Shown piece by piece: positions 17,233-25,773 of a DNA stretch of 64,000 nt. The DNA comes from Bacillota bacterium (lineage in GTDB: Bacteria; Bacillota; Clostridia; Christensenellales; Aristaeellaceae). A program made the translations under genes and the position numbers. Positions within the stretch are counted from its first letter, which is position 1, and each line of letters begins with the position of its first letter. The notes beneath the pieces are model-generated. The model was not told the DNA's origin. It did not search any database and saw only the letters and a list, made by a program, of their open reading frames with translations. The stretch covers positions 33,486-97,485 of the forward strand of contig JAEYCB010000036.1 in the NCBI GenBank assembly GCA_023404345.1. The letters run 5' to 3'.

Positions 17233-17279
17233 CCCCTCCCCGCCGCGCATAGACTATCAGCGCAGGGAGGGGATTTTTT
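17233..17279 (+). terminator. Intrinsic terminator whose 3' arm contains the next gene's ribosome binding site
   Basis: CCCCTCCC (17233-17240) pairs with GGGAGGGG (17265-17272), followed by ATTTTTT (17273-17279). The GTG start of the next gene begins at 17280, so GGGAGGGG is at once the terminator arm and the best Shine-Dalgarno sequence. Confidence 0.75.
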
Positions 17280-17975
17280 GTGAACCGGCAAACACAGGTC
17301 AAAAACATGAAAGTCCGCCGGGAAGGCGCGCTTTTGAGCGAAGAAGCGCCGCGGACTGGCGCGGAGCTGACCGAACTGCCTCAAAAGGACGGATGGGGCA
17401 GGCGGCTGCTCCGGGCGGATAAACTGGTGCGCAACCTGGCCGTGGTGGGCGCGATGCTGTTGACGGTGGTGGCGGTGAAGAACGCGGGTTCGCCCAACGC
17501 ACAGAGCGTGTTTGGCGCCCTTCAGGCCAGCACGGAGATGGAATGGGACGAAAGCCTGGGAAAACTGAGCTTTGTGGGCGGTATTTTGCCCGACGGCATC
17601 CAGGCCGTGTGGAGCGAGAAGGAAACGGTCACCGTCTTTGAGCCCATGGCGGGCGATACCGTGCATGCCTGGAGCCAGTCGGAGCCCTACATGGCCTTTA
17701 TGAGCACGGTGCAGGATGTGCGCGCCGTGGCCGATGGCGAGGTGATGAGCGTGGCGCACGGGCTGGAGGAGGAACGCATCCTGCGCGTCCGTCACGATGA
17801 CAACACCGAATCCATCTACGGCAACCTGCTCACCTGCTATGCGCAGGAGGGCGACCGCGTCTATGCGGGCGACGTGATCGCCACCACCATTGAGGGAAAG
17901 CCCCTGGTGTTTGAGCTGCGCCGGGATGGCCGCTCCATCAATCCCGAAGGGCTGCTAAAGCCCATTCCCGAATGA
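17280..17975 (+). CDS. SpoIVFA-like degenerate M23/LytM-domain membrane protein
   Basis: 231 residues from GTG 17280. A cytoplasmic charged N-terminus is followed by one membrane segment (LVRNLAVVGAMLLTVVAV, about residues 50-67) and an extracytoplasmic part ending in a LytM/M23-like fold (VFEPMAGDTVHAWS, GEVMSVAHG, VRHDDNTESIYGNLL, VFELRRDGRSINPEGLL). The metal-binding HxxxD and HxH residues of active M23 peptidases are absent, as in SpoIVFA, which tethers and inhibits the SpoIVFB protease. The next gene overlaps it by four bases and encodes the SpoIVFB-like protease, strongly supporting this assignment. Expected location is the mother-cell face of the outer forespore membrane. Confidence 0.8.
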   Translation: MNRQTQVKNMKVRREGALLSEEAPRTGAELTELPQKDGWGRRLLRADKLVRNLAVVGAMLLTVVAVKNAGSPNAQSVFGALQASTEMEWDESLGKLSFVGGILPDGIQAVWSEKETVTVFEPMAGDTVHAWSQSEPYMAFMSTVQDVRAVADGEVMSVAHGLEEERILRVRHDDNTESIYGNLLTCYAQEGDRVYAGDVIATTIEGKPLVFELRRDGRSINPEGLLKPIPE

Positions 17976-18817
17976 TGCGCCTCAAGCTGCGTGTGCATCC
18001 CGCGGGCGCGGTATGGCTGGGTGCGTGCTTTTTGCTGGCCCCCAGCCATGCTGTGCTGGCGGCCGTCGCCGCGCTGACGTGGCACGAGGCGGCGCATGTG
18101 GCGGTTATGGCGCTGTGCGGCGTGAATCGCTGCGTGGTTGAACTCACGCCCTTTGGCGGCATGGCCGACGCGGCCTGCTATGAGCGCCTTTCGCCGGGGA
18201 AAAAGGCGGCCTCCTCGTTGGCGGGCGTTCTGGCCAGCGCACTGGGAGCCTGGCTTTGTCTGCGCTTTGCGCCGGATACGCCCTTCTGGCATGCGCTGTA
18301 TCTGGCCAATGCGTCTCTGGCGGCGTTCAATCTGCTGCCCGTGTGGCCGCTGGACGGCGCGCGGGCACTGCTGGCCGCCGCCGAGCGGCTGGACGTGGAG
18401 CGCCCGGCCCAGCGCGTGCTGACGGGCCTGGCCTATGCGCTGGGCCTTTCCATGGTTGCGCTGGGGCTGTATGGCGCGTGGCTGGGGCATGTGAACCTTT
18501 CGCTGCTGTGCGCGGGACCATATCTGGCCTATGCGGCGCACGCTTCCGGCGTGGCGCAGTCGGTCCGGCGCATGCAGCGCGCGCAGGACGCCGCGCGCAA
18601 GCTTGCGCAGGGCGGCATGATGCCTGTGAGCGCCTACGCCTGCGCCGGGCCGCCGTCCCGACTCGCGCTGGCGCGGATGGCTGGACGCCTCTCGGGCCTT
18701 CGCTATCATATGCTGCTGGTGGTGGACCCCGGCACCGGGCGCATCCGCGAGAGCCTGACGGAGGGCGAGCTGACCCAAAGGCTGTTTCATACGCGGGAGG
18801 AATCCCAGGGCAGGTAA
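17972..18817 (+). CDS. spoIVFB: SpoIVFB-like site-2 protease (M50)
   Basis: 281 residues. Intramembrane metalloprotease: the zinc motif HEAAH lies in the membrane segment ALTWHEAAHVAVMALCG, and the third ligand motif is FNLLPVWPLDGAR. Several other hydrophobic segments surround these, and a C-terminal cytoplasmic CBS-like tail follows (LRYHMLLVVDPGTGRIRES). In B. subtilis SpoIVFB cleaves pro-sigma-K during sporulation. It overlaps the SpoIVFA-like gene (ATGA). Distinguished from RseP by the lack of a PDZ domain. A GC hairpin at about 18809-18831 follows without a T-run. Confidence 0.88.
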   Translation: MMRLKLRVHPAGAVWLGACFLLAPSHAVLAAVAALTWHEAAHVAVMALCGVNRCVVELTPFGGMADAACYERLSPGKKAASSLAGVLASALGAWLCLRFAPDTPFWHALYLANASLAAFNLLPVWPLDGARALLAAAERLDVERPAQRVLTGLAYALGLSMVALGLYGAWLGHVNLSLLCAGPYLAYAAHASGVAQSVRRMQRAQDAARKLAQGGMMPVSAYACAGPPSRLALARMAGRLSGLRYHMLLVVDPGTGRIRESLTEGELTQRLFHTREESQGR

Positions 18818-18838
18818 GCATTCCCTGCCCAAAGAGCA

Positions 18839-18867
18839 TGGACAAAGCGGGAAACGTGTGGTACAAT
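18839..18867 (+). promoter_or_regulatory. Candidate sigma-A promoter for the spoIID-like gene
   Basis: TGGACA (18839-18844), a 17-base spacer, then TACAAT (18862-18867), about 50 bases before the ATG at 18919. GAGGGAGGAACGACC carries the ribosome binding site. Confidence 0.6.
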
Positions 18868-18918
18868 CCGAAATGATTACGAAAGTATTACGAACTATGC
18901 GAGGGAGGAACGACCGAG

Positions 18919-21900
18919 ATGCCAAAGAACATACGGGAGAGGCTGCGCGCGGTTCTGGCCCTTTGCGCAATCGCCGTCATGCTCACAGCAGGCGGCGTGC
19001 CTTATGCCGCCGCCACTTCGGTAAGCGACGTACAGGTGGCTTCCGCGCCGCTTAGCACGCGGGCGTCCGCCATGAACGGCATGGTGCGGGTGTACCTGTC
19101 CTCGCTGGGAAATCCCTCACGGCTGGATCTGACGGTGGTGGGCAACTACAGCATTTCCACCACGGGTGAATTTATTTCCAGCGGCAGCTCGCTCACGGTG
19201 GGTTTCAGCAGTTCCACCGGCGCGATCACGCTGACCCATAACGGGGTCAAAACCAATATGGGCACCAGCTTTTCCCTCCGGCGCCACAGCGCCAGCGGCA
19301 CCAACGGCATCAAAATCAGCCAGGCGCGCGAAAGCAACAATCCCTACCCGGGCGACCTGACCTTCAAGGCCGTTTCCAGCGGCAGCGGCTATACGCTCTA
19401 TACCATCGCCAATATTTATATCGAAAATTATCTCTATGGCGTGCTGCCCTACGAGATGGGCAACTCCACCAACATCGAGGCTCTCAAGGCGCAGGCCGTG
19501 GCCGCGCGTACCTATACCGTGCGCATGATGCAAAACCGCGCCTCTGGCCTCTACGACGTGAAGGACACCACCAGCGATCAGGTATACCGCGGCACGCCGT
19601 CGGGCAACGCCAACTGCGTGGCCGCCGTGGACGCCACCAAGGGCATCGTGCTCATGTACGGGTCCAGCTACATCACCACCTACTATTCCGCCAGCAACGG
19701 CGGCCAGACCGAAATCGACCGATCCGGCACCGCCTACGCCTATATGAAGGTCAAGGACGACCCCTTCGACTATGCCAACCCCAGCTCCACCGTGAAAAAG
19801 AAAACCGTATACGCCGATCTGACCAGCTCGATGAACTCATCGGGCCTCATCAGCCTGCTCAAAACCAAGGCCGTCAGCAAGCTCAGCAGCATGGGCTATT
19901 CGGCTACGCAGAGCAATACCACCCTGCAAACCCTCAAAAACGTGACGGCGCATACCCCCAAGTACGCATCTCCCAGCCGTCTGTATACCAAGATGGACTT
20001 CACCTTCACCGCCTCTACCCAAAACAGCGCCGGAAGCTCCGCCACGGCCACCGTGACCGTCACCTGCGACATCTTTGACGAGCTGGAAAGCCTTCTTTCT
20101 ATGGGCATTCAGTCCCTGGACAACGAGCTGTGGAGCGTCTCCAAAAGCGGGGCCAACTTTGTGCTGGAGGCGCGCCGCTACGGCCACGGCATGGGCATGA
20201 GCCAGCGCGGCGCCATGTACATGGCCAAGCTGGGCTATACCTATGATCAGATCCTGGGCTTCTATTACGACGGCTGCAAACGGGTGCAGCACAGCTTTAC
20301 CAATACCATTTTAAGCGCCGATTCCACCGAGGAGCAGGTGACCGTGGAGCCGCCGGCGGACCTTGAGGAAGAGGACACGAGCGCCTGCAAGGGCACCGTG
20401 AAGCTGGTCAGCGCCGGTTCCGCACTGGCCATCCGCAGCGCCAAGTCCACCACCGCGCCGCTCATCGGCACAGCGGGTAACGGCGCCATCGTGGATGTGC
20501 TGTCCAACGACGGCACCTGGTGCTTCATCCGCTTCGGCAGCCTCAAGGGCTATGTGCCCAGCAACGCGCTTTCCATCACCGGCACGCCCACGGGCACGGA
20601 GGAGACGCCGACCTCCATCATCGGCTTTGCCACGGTTACGGCGTCGGACTTCGTCAACCTTCGCGAGGAAGGCAGCATGAGCGCGCGCGTGGTCAGCACC
20701 GCGCCCTCCGGAACCGTGCTCACGGTGTTCAGCCAGTCCGGCTCCTGGGCAAAGGTGCAGTACAACGCCACCGTGGCCTATGCCAACACCGGCTTCATCT
20801 CCGCCGTCACCTCCACCTATCCGTCCGAAACGGTTTCTTCCGGCAGCGCCGTGGCCACGGTCAGCACGTCGGACGGCACGGGCAGCGTCAATCTGCGCGC
20901 CTCCGCTTCTACCGGCGCCCAGGTGCTCACTCAGATTCCTTCCGGCACGCAGGTGACCGTCTCCTCCGATGACGGGTCCTGGTGCGTGGTCAGCTATCAG
21001 GGCATGACCGGCTATGTGATGTCCGTGTATATCTCCTACACGGGCGACAGCCTGGAGCCCGGCGCGGACGGCGAAGGGGACGGAAACGACGGCACGGGGG
21101 AGGATGACGGCAGCGGCCAGCCGGACGGCCCGGAGGACGGCGGACAAACGGGAAATGTGCGCACGGCCATCGTGACCACGGAATACGGTTCGCTCAACAT
21201 GCGCGCGCAGGCCAGCGCGGGCAGCCAGATTTTGACCACCATCCCGCGCGGGGCGCTGGTGGAAGTCACGCAGGAAGGCAGCACCTGGTGCGGCGTGCGC
21301 TACAACGGCATCAGCGGCTACAGCATGACCTGCTTCCTCACCTTTACCGACGGCGGCAGCACGACCCCCTCCGTGCCGGAGGGCGGCACCACTGCCGTAG
21401 TCACCACACAGAGCGGATCGCTCAACCTGCGTCAGCAGGCGCGGTCGGGCAGCGCGATTCTCACGCGCATTCCGCAGTATGCCACCATCGCCGTGCATGA
21501 GCGCGGTGCGGAGTGGTGCCATGTGACCTACAATGGCGTGACGGGTTATGTGATGACGGTCTTTTTGACCTTCCAGGACGAGCCCATGCCCGACCTGCCG
21601 GACGATTCCACCGATGAGGGTGAATCCGGCGGCGACGCCGATGCCAACGACCCCAACGAGCCCATTGTAACCCCTGAACCCGGCGAGGACGACGCGCTTT
21701 ATGCCGTGGTCACCACGGTGTCGGGGTCCCTCAACCTGCGCCGCGATGCCCTGCCCGGCAGCCCCGTGCTGGCCCGCATTCCCAAGGGCACCACCATCCG
21801 CATTGACGAAAAGCTTTCCGCCTGGAGCCGCACCACCTACGGCGGGCAGACCGGCTATGTGATGAATACCTACCTTACTTTCCATCAGGGCAAGCCGGAA

Positions 21901-23100
21901 ATTTCCGGCGGTACCACCGCGGTGGTCACCACCGCTTCCGGTTCGCTCAACCTGCGCACCGAGCCGTCGCTAAGCGGCGGCGTGGTCGCCCGCATTCCGC
22001 AGTATGCCACGGTCAACGTGCAGCAGCGCGGCGACAGCTGGTGCTACGTGGTCTATAACGACACCATCGGCTACGTCATGACCACGTACCTTACCTTTAG
22101 CGGCGATTCCGCCCAGACCCCGCCGGAAGGCGGCGATACTTCCGGCGAAAGCGGTTCCGGCAGCGGGGACAATTCCGGAAACACCGGAAATGCCGGCGGC
22201 AATTCCAGCGGCACGATGACCGCCTACGTGCAAACGGCGTCCGGTTCGCTCAACCTGCGCGAGAAGCCCGGCAGCTCCTACCGGGTGCTGCGCACCATTC
22301 CGCGGGGCAGCGCCGTCACCGTGCTCAGCTACGGCGATCCATGGTGCCAGGTGACCTATGGCGGCACCGAAGGCTATGTGATGACCTCGTTCCTTCGGTT
22401 TGAGACGCAGCCCACCCTGCCCCAGGAGCCGGAAGAAGACCAGGACGAGACGGACAAGCCCGAAACCGGGGGCAGCAGCGGAGAGACAACCCAGCCGCCC
22501 ACGCCCACGCCCGCCCCGCCGCAGGAGCAGCCGGATGAAAGCACCGCCGTCACCGCCTGGGTCAACACCGCGTCCGGCAGCCTCAACCTGCGCTATTCCC
22601 CGGACGGCTCGGCCCAGATCATCGGCACCATTCCCCGGCTGGCGGCGGTCAAGCTGCTGGTGGAGGGCAATGAATGGAGCTATGTAGGCTATAACGGCCA
22701 GTACGGCTATGTCATGACGCGTTACCTGACCACCACTCAGCCTTCCGGGGATGGTGGGGGCGGCTCCTCTTCCTCCGGAAGCGGCGGACAGACGGGCGGC
22801 TCGTCCTCCGGCGGCAGCGGCGGAGGCCAGCAGATCGAGGACGGCATGGCGGAGAATGGCGGCGTGATTCTGGATATCACGCTTCAGGTTCCCGCTTCAC
22901 CCACCTATGCGGCTGCTGCGCCCCGCAGCGGGGATACGCTGCGCCTGTGGACCATGTGCGCCGAAACCGGCGAGCCGCTTGCCTCCGTGCCATCCGGCGA
23001 GCAGGTGGAGATCATTCTCACGGGCCGCACCTGGTGCCTGGTGCAGTATGGAACCGTGCAGGGCTATTGCCAGACGGCGGATCTTGAGGTGCAGCCATGA
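18919..23100 (+). CDS. Giant SpoIID/LytB-domain protein with about ten SH3-like modules
   Basis: 1393 residues. A signal peptide (LRAVLALCAIAVMLTAGG) is followed by a SpoIID domain at about residues 165-460. It has ENYLYGVLPYEMG with the glutamate expected to be catalytic, EALKAQAVAARTYTVRMM, and GHGMGMSQRGAMYMAK. SpoIID is a lytic transglycosylase acting on denuded glycan strands during engulfment; LytB-type relatives enhance amidases. From about residue 494 on come roughly ten bacterial SH3-like modules (start near 494, 570, 644, 749, 825, 928, 1000, 1101, 1212 and 1333). Most share SGSLNLR, a RIPxxTxxxV segment and GYVMTxxLTF, and are joined by Gly/Ser/Asp/Glu-rich linkers. B. subtilis SpoIID is about 343 residues, so this is a fourfold-enlarged wall-binding version. 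It could be a vegetative wall-remodelling enzyme rather than the engulfment protein. Confidence 0.88.
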   Translation: MPKNIRERLRAVLALCAIAVMLTAGGVPYAAATSVSDVQVASAPLSTRASAMNGMVRVYLSSLGNPSRLDLTVVGNYSISTTGEFISSGSSLTVGFSSSTGAITLTHNGVKTNMGTSFSLRRHSASGTNGIKISQARESNNPYPGDLTFKAVSSGSGYTLYTIANIYIENYLYGVLPYEMGNSTNIEALKAQAVAARTYTVRMMQNRASGLYDVKDTTSDQVYRGTPSGNANCVAAVDATKGIVLMYGSSYITTYYSASNGGQTEIDRSGTAYAYMKVKDDPFDYANPSSTVKKKTVYADLTSSMNSSGLISLLKTKAVSKLSSMGYSATQSNTTLQTLKNVTAHTPKYASPSRLYTKMDFTFTASTQNSAGSSATATVTVTCDIFDELESLLSMGIQSLDNELWSVSKSGANFVLEARRYGHGMGMSQRGAMYMAKLGYTYDQILGFYYDGCKRVQHSFTNTILSADSTEEQVTVEPPADLEEEDTSACKGTVKLVSAGSALAIRSAKSTTAPLIGTAGNGAIVDVLSNDGTWCFIRFGSLKGYVPSNALSITGTPTGTEETPTSIIGFATVTASDFVNLREEGSMSARVVSTAPSGTVLTVFSQSGSWAKVQYNATVAYANTGFISAVTSTYPSETVSSGSAVATVSTSDGTGSVNLRASASTGAQVLTQIPSGTQVTVSSDDGSWCVVSYQGMTGYVMSVYISYTGDSLEPGADGEGDGNDGTGEDDGSGQPDGPEDGGQTGNVRTAIVTTEYGSLNMRAQASAGSQILTTIPRGALVEVTQEGSTWCGVRYNGISGYSMTCFLTFTDGGSTTPSVPEGGTTAVVTTQSGSLNLRQQARSGSAILTRIPQYATIAVHERGAEWCHVTYNGVTGYVMTVFLTFQDEPMPDLPDDSTDEGESGGDADANDPNEPIVTPEPGEDDALYAVVTTVSGSLNLRRDALPGSPVLARIPKGTTIRIDEKLSAWSRTTYGGQTGYVMNTYLTFHQGKPEISGGTTAVVTTASGSLNLRTEPSLSGGVVARIPQYATVNVQQRGDSWCYVVYNDTIGYVMTTYLTFSGDSAQTPPEGGDTSGESGSGSGDNSGNTGNAGGNSSGTMTAYVQTASGSLNLREKPGSSYRVLRTIPRGSAVTVLSYGDPWCQVTYGGTEGYVMTSFLRFETQPTLPQEPEEDQDETDKPETGGSSGETTQPPTPTPAPPQEQPDESTAVTAWVNTASGSLNLRYSPDGSAQIIGTIPRLAAVKLLVEGNEWSYVGYNGQYGYVMTRYLTTTQPSGDGGGGSSSSGSGGQTGGSSSGGSGGGQQIEDGMAENGGVILDITLQVPASPTYAAAAPRSGDTLRLWTMCAETGEPLASVPSGEQVEIILTGRTWCLVQYGTVQGYCQTADLEVQP
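20398..23098 (+). repeat. Tandem SH3-module coding repeats
   Basis: Modules about 70-110 residues apart repeat near-identical DNA, such as ggttcgctcaacctgcg at 21187, 21418, 21941 and 22244 with small changes. Such in-frame repeats allow length change by recombination. Confidence 0.7.
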
Positions 23101-23840
23101 CCGAAAACCTGATCAAACCCGGCGAGCGGCTGGACGATTTGCAGCGCAATGGATTACACATCATCCAACACCCACAGGCCTTCCGCTTCGGTATGGACGC
23201 GGTGCTTCTGGCGGATTTTACCCGCCTCAGGCCCCGCGAGCGGGTGGCGGATATGGGCACAGGCACCGGCATTTTGCCGCTGCTGCTCAGCCAGAAGCAG
23301 CCGGACGCCCTTTTTGAAGCGTTTGAAATCCAGCCCGATATGGCGGATATGGCCCGGCGCTCGGTGGCGCTGAACGGGCTGGAGCAGCGCATCCGCGTGC
23401 ACGCTGCCGATATGCGCGCCGCCTATGAGTTTATTGGGCGCGAGAGCATGCATGCAGTGGTGTGCAACCCGCCCTATGGCAAGCAGGGAGGGACGCTTAC
23501 CAATGAGACGGCCTCTCTGCTGCTGGCGCGGCATGAGACGGACTGCACCATTGAGGATATTGCGGCGGCCTGTGCCGCCGTGCTTCGCACTCACGGACGG
23601 CTGAGCATGGTGTTTCCCGCCCCGCGTCTTTTGGAACTTTTGGATGCCATGCGTCAAAGCCGTCTGGAGCCCAAGCGCATCCGCATGGTCAGCGCGCGCG
23701 TAGACCATGCGCCGTATCTTGCGCTGGTGGAGGCGATGAAAAATGCCAAACCCGGCCTGTTGTGGATGCCGCCATTGATCGTCTACCATCAGGATGGGAC
23801 CGAGACAGACGAAATCAGGCGCATTTACCATCAGGCATGA
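23097..23840 (+). CDS. tRNA1(Val) (adenine37-N6)-methyltransferase family protein (YabB/TrmN6-like)
   Basis: 247 residues. Class I methyltransferase: the opening LDDLQRNGLHIIQHPQAFRF and FGMDAVLLADF are typical of the YabB/YfiC family. The SAM loop is VADMGTGTGILPLLLS and the catalytic motif is NPPYGK, typical of N6-adenine methylation. It starts by overlapping the stop of the SpoIID gene (ATGA). Its 3' end overlaps by 10 bases, tail-to-tail, the flippase gene on the other strand. The YabB subgroup of Firmicutes is often near yazA and rsmI; the exact substrate here is inferred from family. Confidence 0.87.
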   Translation: MTENLIKPGERLDDLQRNGLHIIQHPQAFRFGMDAVLLADFTRLRPRERVADMGTGTGILPLLLSQKQPDALFEAFEIQPDMADMARRSVALNGLEQRIRVHAADMRAAYEFIGRESMHAVVCNPPYGKQGGTLTNETASLLLARHETDCTIEDIAAACAAVLRTHGRLSMVFPAPRLLELLDAMRQSRLEPKRIRMVSARVDHAPYLALVEAMKNAKPGLLWMPPLIVYHQDGTETDEIRRIYHQA

Positions 23841-25132
23841 GCCGCTGTGCGGCGCTCTTTGCGCCATAGCGCCACAATGCCCACATTCCATAGAAGCATC
23901 AGCACCTGTCCCGCCGCCTGTGCGGCGATGACGCCGTACAGCCTTAGGCCGGGCATGGCGGCCAGCAGACAGGTCAGCGCCAGCGTTACGCCGGAAACCG
24001 CAACCGCTCCATACATGGAGCGTTTTTGCTGCCCCAGCGCGGTGGTAACGGCTCCCATGAGATGACACACGGCAAACAGCGCCGTCAGCGGCGCGCTTGC
24101 GCGAAACAGCGCTGTCAACTCCGCCATGCGGTAGACCGTGTTGGCCAGAACCGGCGCGGATGCATAGACCACAGCCGTGCACCCCAGTGCTACCGGCAGG
24201 CAGGAGGCAAGGCAGGTCAGAATTAGCCGTTTCAGCTCACGGGGGTCGTCCTCCGCCTTGGCGATGCGGGGAAGTGCCACCATCGAAAGCGCACTGGTAA
24301 AGACGCAGGGCAGCATGAGGATGGGCATCACCATGCCGTTGAGCATGCCCAGGCGTGAGGTGGCTTCCGCTGCGGGCAGGCCGCTTGCCTGAAGCCTGAG
24401 GGGAATCAGAATGGCGGTCATCGACCGAAGCAGCGTTTGCACCAGACGGGTAAGGGTGGCGGGCGCGGCAAGGCGCAGCACGGGCTCGCGCCAGGCGGCG
24501 GCCTGCGCGGTGCCCCGAAGGGGAATGCGCAGCCGCGCAAGCACAAACATCAGCCCGATGATTTCCGCCGCCATGGTGGCAGCCACCGGCACGGCCGCCA
24601 GCCACGCAGCCGTAAGGCGGCTGAGCCAGGTGAGCAACAGGAAGGAGAGAATCAGCCGGGCGGCCTGCTCGATCAGCTCGCTCAAGGCGGGTTCCAGGCT
24701 TCGCTCCATGCCGTAGCAGTAGCCGTTGAATGCCGCAGAATAGCCCAATATCAAAATGCAGGGCGCGCTGAACCACAGCGAGGGCAGCACCCGCACATCA
24801 CCCATCCAGCGCGCCAGCAGCGGGGAGAAAAGCAGCAGGGCGGGAATCAGCGCCGCAGATGCGACCCGCACCAGAAAAATGCCCGCTAGCAGCGGCTTTT
24901 GTTTTTCATCTTTCGCCGCGCGCGCCGTCATGCGGCTGATGGCCATGGGAATTCCTGAGGTGAGCGGGGCGATGGCCAGCATGTGCACGCCCTGCGCAAG
25001 CTCGGCAATGCCCATGATTTCCGCGCCCAGGAGGCGCGAGAGCATCACGCGCAACAGCAGCCCCAAGGCGCGCACTACCGCGTTGACCCCGGTGAGAAAT
25101 ACCGTCTGTTTTTTTGCGCCCACAGCCTTCAT
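23831..25132 (-). CDS. SpoVB/MurJ-like polysaccharide flippase (MATE-like fold)
   Basis: 433 residues from ATG 25132, chosen because GGAGG lies eight bases upstream on the minus strand; frames reaching 25231 would add a charged, non-homologous N-terminus. About 12-14 membrane segments (VFLTGVNAVVRALGLLLRVM, LAQGVHMLAIAPLTSGIPMA and others) fit the SpoVB branch of the MVF/PST superfamily, with the usual GIPMAISRMTAR segment. SpoVB-type proteins are needed for cortex peptidoglycan synthesis and are proposed lipid II flippases. The sporulation assignment is inference; the family also serves wall polysaccharide export. Confidence 0.82.
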   Translation of the reverse strand: MKAVGAKKQTVFLTGVNAVVRALGLLLRVMLSRLLGAEIMGIAELAQGVHMLAIAPLTSGIPMAISRMTARAAKDEKQKPLLAGIFLVRVASAALIPALLLFSPLLARWMGDVRVLPSLWFSAPCILILGYSAAFNGYCYGMERSLEPALSELIEQAARLILSFLLLTWLSRLTAAWLAAVPVAATMAAEIIGLMFVLARLRIPLRGTAQAAAWREPVLRLAAPATLTRLVQTLLRSMTAILIPLRLQASGLPAAEATSRLGMLNGMVMPILMLPCVFTSALSMVALPRIAKAEDDPRELKRLILTCLASCLPVALGCTAVVYASAPVLANTVYRMAELTALFRASAPLTALFAVCHLMGAVTTALGQQKRSMYGAVAVSGVTLALTCLLAAMPGLRLYGVIAAQAAGQVLMLLWNVGIVALWRKERRTAAHA

Positions 25133-25190
25133 CGCCTTCGCCTCCACAGGGCAGGGTATGAAGCGGCGGTCCGGGGCATGACCTTTTTCG

Positions 25191-25219
25191 TTGCCAAATC
25201 GCATCGCGTGAGGTATAAT
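25191..25219 (+). promoter_or_regulatory. Sigma-A promoter for the dCMP deaminase gene
   Basis: TTGCCA (25191-25196), a 17-base spacer, then TATAAT (25214-25219). The ribosome binding site AAAGGGAGG lies at 25232-25240. Confidence 0.75.
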
Positions 25220-25247
25220 GCCCACAGGCACAAAGGGAGGCGACGCA

Positions 25248-25706
25248 ATGGATAAATGGGATATTCGCTTTATGAAAATGGCCTACCTGATTTCGGAATG
25301 GACCAGCTGCAATGTGGAGGGCCGCAGCATCGGCGCTGTCATCGTCAAGGACAAGCGCATCATGACCACCGGCTACAATGGCGCTCCCGCGGGACTGAAA
25401 ACCTGCAAGGAGCGTGGCGAATGCATGCGCCGCAAGCTCAACATTGAATCCGGTACCCGCGCGGAGGTATGCTACGCCATCCACGCCGAGCAAAACGCCA
25501 TTTTGCAGGCGGCCAAGCTGGGCATTTCCATCGAGGGCGGCACGCTGTACTGCACGCATCAGCCCTGCTCGGTGTGCGCCAAGATGATCGTCAACGTGGG
25601 CATCCGTCGGGTGGTGTACCAGCAGGGTTACCCGGACAAGTTTTCCCTGGAAATCTTTGATGAGGCGGGCGTGAAGCTGGAGCAGTTCGACGAGCCGCTG
25701 GACTGA
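25248..25706 (+). CDS. Cytidine/deoxycytidylate deaminase family protein (dCMP deaminase, ComEB-like)
   Basis: 152 residues from ATG 25248; a start 30 bases earlier would overlap the ribosome binding site AAAGGGAGG. The zinc site is HAEQNAI with PCSVCAKM, where the glutamate of HAE is the proton shuttle. WTSCNVEGRSIGAVIVKDKR and TTGYNGAPAG are typical of dCMP deaminase. It converts dCMP to dUMP for thymidylate synthesis. It is monocistronic, with its own promoter and a strong terminator, between two minus-strand blocks. ComEB in B. subtilis is the same family but dispensable for competence. Confidence 0.92.
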   Translation: MDKWDIRFMKMAYLISEWTSCNVEGRSIGAVIVKDKRIMTTGYNGAPAGLKTCKERGECMRRKLNIESGTRAEVCYAIHAEQNAILQAAKLGISIEGGTLYCTHQPCSVCAKMIVNVGIRRVVYQQGYPDKFSLEIFDEAGVKLEQFDEPLD

Positions 25707-25720
25707 ACCTGCACGCATGC

Positions 25721-25762
25721 AAAACGCGGGCCATGCTTCCTGTGCATGGCCCGCGTTTTTTT
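25721..25762. terminator. Bidirectional intrinsic terminator
   Basis: CGCGGGCCATGC (25725-25736) pairs perfectly with GCATGGCCCGCG (25744-25755), with AAAA before and a TTTTTTT run after (25756-25762). It ends both the deaminase gene and the minus-strand GntR gene. Confidence 0.92.
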
Positions 25763-25773
25763 GCTGCTGCGGT

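Noticed and set aside
20398..23098. Regular repeats in the SpoIID gene considered as a CRISPR array
   Set aside because: The repeats are in frame, about 200-330 bases apart and encode SH3 modules; no spacer structure or cas genes.
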